9,294 nt of DNA, taken from assembly GCA_964527565.1 (NCBI GenBank), contig CAZGOY010000072.1, positions 1-9,294 on the forward strand, written 5' to 3'. The DNA comes from JAGXQV01 sp964527565 (GTDB taxonomy: Bacteria; Pseudomonadota; Gammaproteobacteria; Burkholderiales; Sulfuricellaceae). The position numbers were made by a program, and so were the translations under genes. The notes below the pieces were generated by a model, which saw only the letters and a list, made by a program, of their open reading frames with translations, searched no databases and was not told where the DNA came from. Shown here one piece after another: positions 7,449 to 9,294 of the stretch (position 1 is the stretch's first letter; every line of letters begins with the position of its first letter).

Positions 7449-7765
7449 CGGAGCGCATCTCCATTTTCCGGCTGGTTGTCAGCCGCAAGCCGCTCATATT
7501 GACCTCATTCGGCTTTCCGCGCCTTCCGGTGCGGGTTTCATTTCCTCTACGCCCCATAACCATGATGCGCCAGCTTCTCGATATTATGCATCAGGCAATA
7601 GAGTTTCCATTGCCCGTCCACCTTGGCTTTGCCGCGCAGGGTGAAACGGTCCAGCCGCTTGTTGTTTCGGATGTTGCCGAACACCGGTTCCACGGTGGCG
7701 AAGCGCCGGGTAATCATTTCCTTGCCCTTGGCACTATCGATCTTCACCTTCATCCGGTCGGTGTG
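7389..7765. repeat. Direct repeat copy A (377 bp)
   Basis: By reading both stretches side by side I find 7389-7765 identical to 8866-9242 at a constant offset of 1477 bp, with no mismatch seen. Both are the transposase 3' end and terminal region of the same IS1182-family element in the same orientation. Direct repeats of this length allow recombination that would delete or duplicate the BrnT/BrnA segment between them. Confidence 0.93.
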
Positions 7766-8143
7766 GGTCTCGAATCCCGGTGCGCGTCCGAGGAAGAACG
7801 CGACTTGGTGAGTCGCGGTCTTTTCGGGGGTGCGCAGGCATTGCGCGCGTAGCGCGCAAGGTTGGCAATCCTGTTTCGCTCCCTGGAACTTGATCGCCAG
7901 ATTGCCGTTGTACACGCAGTTCGAGCCGTTGCCGTAGAGTATTTTGCCCGCTGGGCAGATGCAGGTCTTTTTCTCCGGGTCGAACTGGAAGTCCGCCGGT
8001 TTGAATAAGCGGAATGCGGTGAGGTCGAGTTCTTCGTCAACCAGGTAGCACAGGGCGTGCTCGAAACTGCCGGGCTGCACTTGCTTGTCGAAATCCACCG
8101 GCAGCAGTTTCAGACCCTTGTGGATGGGTTTGTAGCGCGGCAT
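7547..8143 (-). pseudogene. IS1182-family transposase with in-frame internal deletion
   Basis: A 198-codon frame in place of the usual roughly 450-530. Residues 1-44 (RYKPIHKG, then LLPVDFDKQVQPGSFEHAL) match the family N-terminus. At about residues 44-46 the reading jumps to the C-terminal part, LFKPADFQFDPEKKTCICPAG onwards. That part has the cysteine-rich stretch (Cys61, 63, 93, 96, 102), the TVEPVFGN segment around Glu152 that carries the last acidic residue of the DDE triad, and the closing DGQWKLYCLMHNIEKLAHH. The deleted middle holds the first two catalytic aspartates, so the product cannot transpose. The frame survives the deletion and keeps its GGGAGAA ribosome site just upstream of the ATG at 8143, so the short protein could still be made. 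Confidence 0.85.
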
Positions 8144-8205
8144 GCAAGTTCTCCCATGGGCGGTTCCGTTCCCGAAATTATGCCTGGGCAGGGATGCGTT
8201 TTGGA

Positions 8206-8219
8206 GGTTTTTCTACAGC
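8206..8219 (-). repeat. Terminal inverted repeat of the IS1182-family element (copy A)
   Basis: GGTTTTTCTACAGC is the exact reverse complement of GCTGTAGAAAAACC at 8857-8870, which opens copy B. Similarity stops on the inner side after these 14 bases. The outermost one to three bases could belong to the target rather than to the element. Confidence 0.75.
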
Positions 8220-8230
8220 GTCAACCTTAA

Positions 8231-8239
8231 TCGTTAGGC
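8231..8239. other. attC-like core site, BrnA side of the cassette
   Basis: On the plus strand this contains GTTAGGC (8233-8239); on the minus strand it reads GCCTAAC, matching the RYYYAAC consensus of the attC R'' box. Followed on the minus strand it continues GATTAAGGTTGAC, plausible attC arm sequence, before the IS end at 8219. It lies 15 bp after the brnA stop codon, the usual spacing of an attC site behind a cassette gene. It pairs with an inverted 9-bp match at 8847-8855. Confidence 0.6.
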
Positions 8240-8254
8240 TGAATTTGACGCACC

Positions 8255-8536
8255 TCATGCCGGATGAAGTTCTTCCCGGATCACCCGGCGCAGGGTGGAT
8301 TCAATCTGTTCGCCCATCATCGCTTGATGGAGAGCCTGATTAATGAGCGTCTGGTAGCCACGCTCCCCGGCCTTGGCCTTGAAGAACGCAATGATTGAGC
8401 CATCCAGCATGATCGAGACGCGCTGCTTGCCTAGATGCTCATTGACTGCTGTGGCGAATTCTTCACGGGTCACGTCTTTCAGGCCGACCCGCAGGCGGGG
8501 GGGCTTAGAGGTAACGGGAGAGGGTGTCGATTTCAT
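8255..8536 (-). CDS. brnA: BrnA-family antitoxin (ribbon-helix-helix)
   Basis: A 93-residue antitoxin and likely autorepressor, second gene of the BrnT/BrnA pair. The N-terminal 35 residues are polar and probably flexible. Residues 39-73 form the ribbon-helix-helix: RVSIMLDGSIIAFFKAKAG is the DNA-contacting strand plus first helix, and GYQTLINQALHQAM is the characteristic second helix of the family. A charged tail follows (TLRRVIREEL). In the family, the BrnA dimer binds two BrnT molecules and represses the promoter. The ATG at 8536 lies inside the end of brnT with a 32-bp overlap, so translation is coupled; AAAGGCGGA lies just upstream. The stop at 8255-8257 is 15 bp from the attC-like core site. 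Confidence 0.85.
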   Translation of the reverse strand: MKSTPSPVTSKPPRLRVGLKDVTREEFATAVNEHLGKQRVSIMLDGSIIAFFKAKAGERGYQTLINQALHQAMMGEQIESTLRRVIREELHPA

Positions 8537-8774
8537 GGGGTTCCGCCTTTCGCATGGAGATGATATGAATTTCGCTTTCTGTTTCCGTGTGACTGATCGT
8601 CACAATGGCTGTACCCAGAAAGCCGGTGGAGTTGAAGCGCTGCTCGCCGTCGTAATCGCGGACGTCTTCCTCCGTGATCGTCGGCCCGTTGAACACCTGC
8701 TCGGCATCGGCGAAATCAAAGCCGTGCTTTTTCAGGTTGGACGTGCGCTTGGTGGCTTTCCACGTAAAATCCAT
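8505..8774 (-). CDS. brnT: BrnT-family ribonuclease toxin
   Basis: An 89-residue toxin, first gene of the pair; toxin-before-antitoxin order is normal for BrnTA. BrnT is a RelE-like ribonuclease fold that stops translation when free of BrnA. Family landmarks are intact: a basic N-terminus with KRTSNLKKHGFDFADAEQVF (9-28), ITEEDVRDYDGEQR (33-46), GFLGTAIVTISHTE (51-64) and the closing IHIISMRKAEPHE (69-81). Length matches the family. The ATG at 8774 gives the expected MDFTWKATKR start; an in-frame start at 8843 would add 23 hydrophobic, non-conserved residues and would lie upstream of the promoter. No good ribosome site precedes the ATG (AAGG only 3 nt away), which fits a leaderless or near-leaderless transcript. 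Confidence 0.87.
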   Translation of the reverse strand: MDFTWKATKRTSNLKKHGFDFADAEQVFNGPTITEEDVRDYDGEQRFNSTGFLGTAIVTISHTETESEIHIISMRKAEPHEIDTLSRYL

Positions 8775-8781
8775 AAACCTT

Positions 8782-8809
8782 ATTATATGTATGAATATAT
8801 ATATTGCAA
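8782..8809 (-). promoter_or_regulatory. brnT-brnA promoter with AT palindrome
   Basis: On the minus strand TTGCAA (8809-8804) and a perfect TATAAT (8787-8782) are 16 bp apart. A start site about 7 nt beyond the -10 falls at or next to the brnT ATG at 8774. Between the two hexamers lies the 12-bp perfect palindrome AATATATATATT (8794-8805), which overlaps the -35 and is a candidate operator for the BrnA repressor. The short AT-rich tract stands out against the GC-rich surroundings. Confidence 0.62.
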
Positions 8810-8846
8810 GGGGGTTGGCAACCCCGCTTACGGACTGGAGCAAGAG

Positions 8847-8855
8847 GCCTAACGA
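8847..8855. other. attC-like core site, BrnT side of the cassette
   Basis: The plus strand shows GCCTAAC (8847-8853) followed by GA; on the minus strand this reads TCGTTAGGC, the GTTRRRY core that begins an integron cassette. It is the exact inverted match of 8231-8239. Only one base separates it from the IS terminal repeat at 8857, so the rest of the preceding attC is missing. Confidence 0.6.
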
Positions 8856-8865
8856 AGCTGTAGAA

Positions 8866-9242
8866 AAACCCGATTCTGCTCCCCTTGAAGCAACTCGGTC
8901 CGATTTTTTTCGAAGGCTCCGATAGCGGAGCGCATCTCCATTTTCCGGCTGGTTGTCAGCCGCAAGCCGCTCATATTGACCTCATTCGGCTTTCCGCGCC
9001 TTCCGGTGCGGGTTTCATTTCCTCTACGCCCCATAACCATGATGCGCCAGCTTCTCGATATTATGCATCAGGCAATAGAGTTTCCATTGCCCGTCCACCT
9101 TGGCTTTGCCGCGCAGGGTGAAACGGTCCAGCCGCTTGTTGTTTCGGATGTTGCCGAACACCGGTTCCACGGTGGCGAAGCGCCGGGTAATCATTTCCTT
9201 GCCCTTGGCACTATCGATCTTCACCTTCATCCGGTCGGTGTG
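8866..9242. repeat. Direct repeat copy B (377 bp)
   Basis: Identical to 7389-7765 by inspection. The last two bases (TG, 9241-9242) may match only because the next element also begins with TG. Confidence 0.93.
9024..9242 (-). pseudogene. IS1182-family transposase, C-terminal fragment
   Basis: Codes for the last 72 residues of the same transposase as the first copy (its residues 127-198, from HTDRMK through TVEPVFGN to LAHHGYGA). The upstream part is replaced by unrelated sequence from 9243. A frame running back into that sequence has an ATG near 9257 (MGSTI), but this is a chance extension into the neighbouring element and not the original start. Confidence 0.85.
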
Positions 9243-9294
9243 TATAGTGGACCCCAATAACCGGACAGAGAATTAAGATGGTAGCCTGCTGTAA
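9241..9294 (+). mobile_element. Terminus of a further insertion sequence (IS3-like), mostly outside window
   Basis: At the point where the second IS1182-family copy breaks off, the sequence changes to TGTATAGTGGACCCC and then AACCGGACAG. Such a TG-start with GTGGACCC and CCGGACAG elements resembles the ends of IS3-family and similar elements. A possible start codon ATG follows at 9278-9280, but only five codons (MVACC) are visible, too few to name a protein. The boundary is 9241 or 9243, because TG is shared. Confidence 0.45.

Larger units (their letters stand above)
7389..8219 (-). mobile_element. IS1182-family element, internally deleted and clipped at one end
   Basis: This is an insertion sequence remnant of about 831 bp, transcribed leftwards. 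Its transposase-start end finishes in GGTTTTTCTACAGC (8206-8219), the exact inverted repeat of GCTGTAGAAAAACC (8857-8870) at the edge of the second copy, so both termini of the element are visible in the window. The opposite end of this copy has lost about 9 terminal bases and joins the toxin gene at the shared bases AAACCC (7389-7394). Family members with an intact transposase gene are about 1.7-1.9 kb, so roughly 1 kb is missing from the middle. The non-coding end holds two small perfect hairpins, 7439-7454 (GCTCCG arms) and 7469-7485 (CGGCTG arms). Both lie downstream of the transposase stop but lack the U-tract of a terminator. Without a complete transposase this copy cannot move by itself. 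Confidence 0.82.
8233..8853 (-). mobile_element. Probable integron gene cassette carrying brnT-brnA
   Basis: The unit of about 620 bp is bounded by GTTAGGC at its minus-strand start (8853-8847) and GCCTAAC at its minus-strand end (8239-8233), matching GTTRRRY and RYYYAAC of integron cassettes. It encloses one compact gene unit read in the sense direction, with its own promoter and little spare sequence, as is common for toxin-antitoxin cassettes of chromosomal integrons. Its size is typical of a cassette. Neither attC is complete, because an IS end begins 11 bp beyond one core site and 1 bp beyond the other. No integrase gene or further cassette is visible, so the call rests on the core sites and the layout. 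Confidence 0.55.
8857..9242 (-). mobile_element. IS1182-family element, second copy, transposase 3' end only
   Basis: This fragment starts with the complete terminal repeat GCTGTAGAAAAACC (8857-8870) and keeps the 9 terminal bases that copy A has lost. From 8866 it is identical to 7389-7765. It stops at 9242, where a different IS-like terminus begins. It may continue beyond that inserted element outside the window, so whether it is truncated or merely interrupted cannot be decided. Confidence 0.82.

Noticed and set aside
7439..7485. Two perfect 6-bp hairpins near the IS end as a terminator or small RNA
   Set aside because: On the transposase strand the first hairpin is followed by an A-run rather than U-run; they are more likely part of the IS terminal region and are noted there.
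8775..8843. Longer BrnT starting at 8843 with an N-terminal hydrophobic segment
   Set aside because: The extra 23 residues come from the AT-rich promoter tract and the homology starts at 8774.
7389..9242. A CRISPR or other short-repeat array
   Set aside because: The only sizeable repeats are two long IS-derived copies; there are no regularly spaced short repeats.

Overview
The window looks like the GC-rich chromosome of a proteobacterium, most probably a betaproteobacterium. The grounds are strong GC bias at third codon positions (which also creates long antisense shadow frames), a tandem pair of cyanophycin synthetase genes of the CphA'/CphA type, and an IS1182-family transposase resembling those of Burkholderiales and related groups. 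The species cannot be told from the sequence.

Region 1 (1-6781) is a cyanophycin locus built around a divergent promoter region at 3839-4004. Leftwards on the minus strand run cphA' (724 aa, short form) and, 15 bp later, cphA, which is cut off by the window start after 549 codons. Rightwards runs a half-size ABC exporter (768 aa) with an unusual N-terminal cytosolic extension: a possible PH-like fold, then a four-cysteine zinc ribbon. Its stop codon overlaps the start of a 157-aa DUF1854 protein. The two synthetases should make the Asp-Arg storage polymer. The exporter and DUF1854 protein are linked to them by position, but their substrate is unknown. The two synthetases appear complementary: CphA has the canonical Mur-ligase motifs but has lost the N-domain HxxEH motif, while CphA' keeps HxxEH but has a shortened, degenerate Mur-ligase half.

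Region 2 (about 6785-9294) is an accessory patchwork. A Phd/YefM-type antitoxin with its own promoter is followed by a ParE/RelE-type toxin gene whose 3' end is replaced by an IS1182-family element. That element (7389-8219) carries a transposase gene with a large in-frame internal deletion. Next comes a BrnT/BrnA toxin-antitoxin pair with its own promoter. It is framed by two inverted 7-bp sites, GTTAGGC and GCCTAAC, which fit the core-site consensus of integron attC sites, so the pair is probably an integron gene cassette. A second copy of the IS1182-family end follows, identical to the first over 377 bp. It is broken off near 9242 by what looks like the terminus of another insertion sequence.

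The most informative points are the apparent division of labour between the synthetases, the exporter/DUF1854 pair attached to cyanophycin genes, and the cassette-borne BrnTA module whose attC-like ends are both abutted by ends of the same IS.
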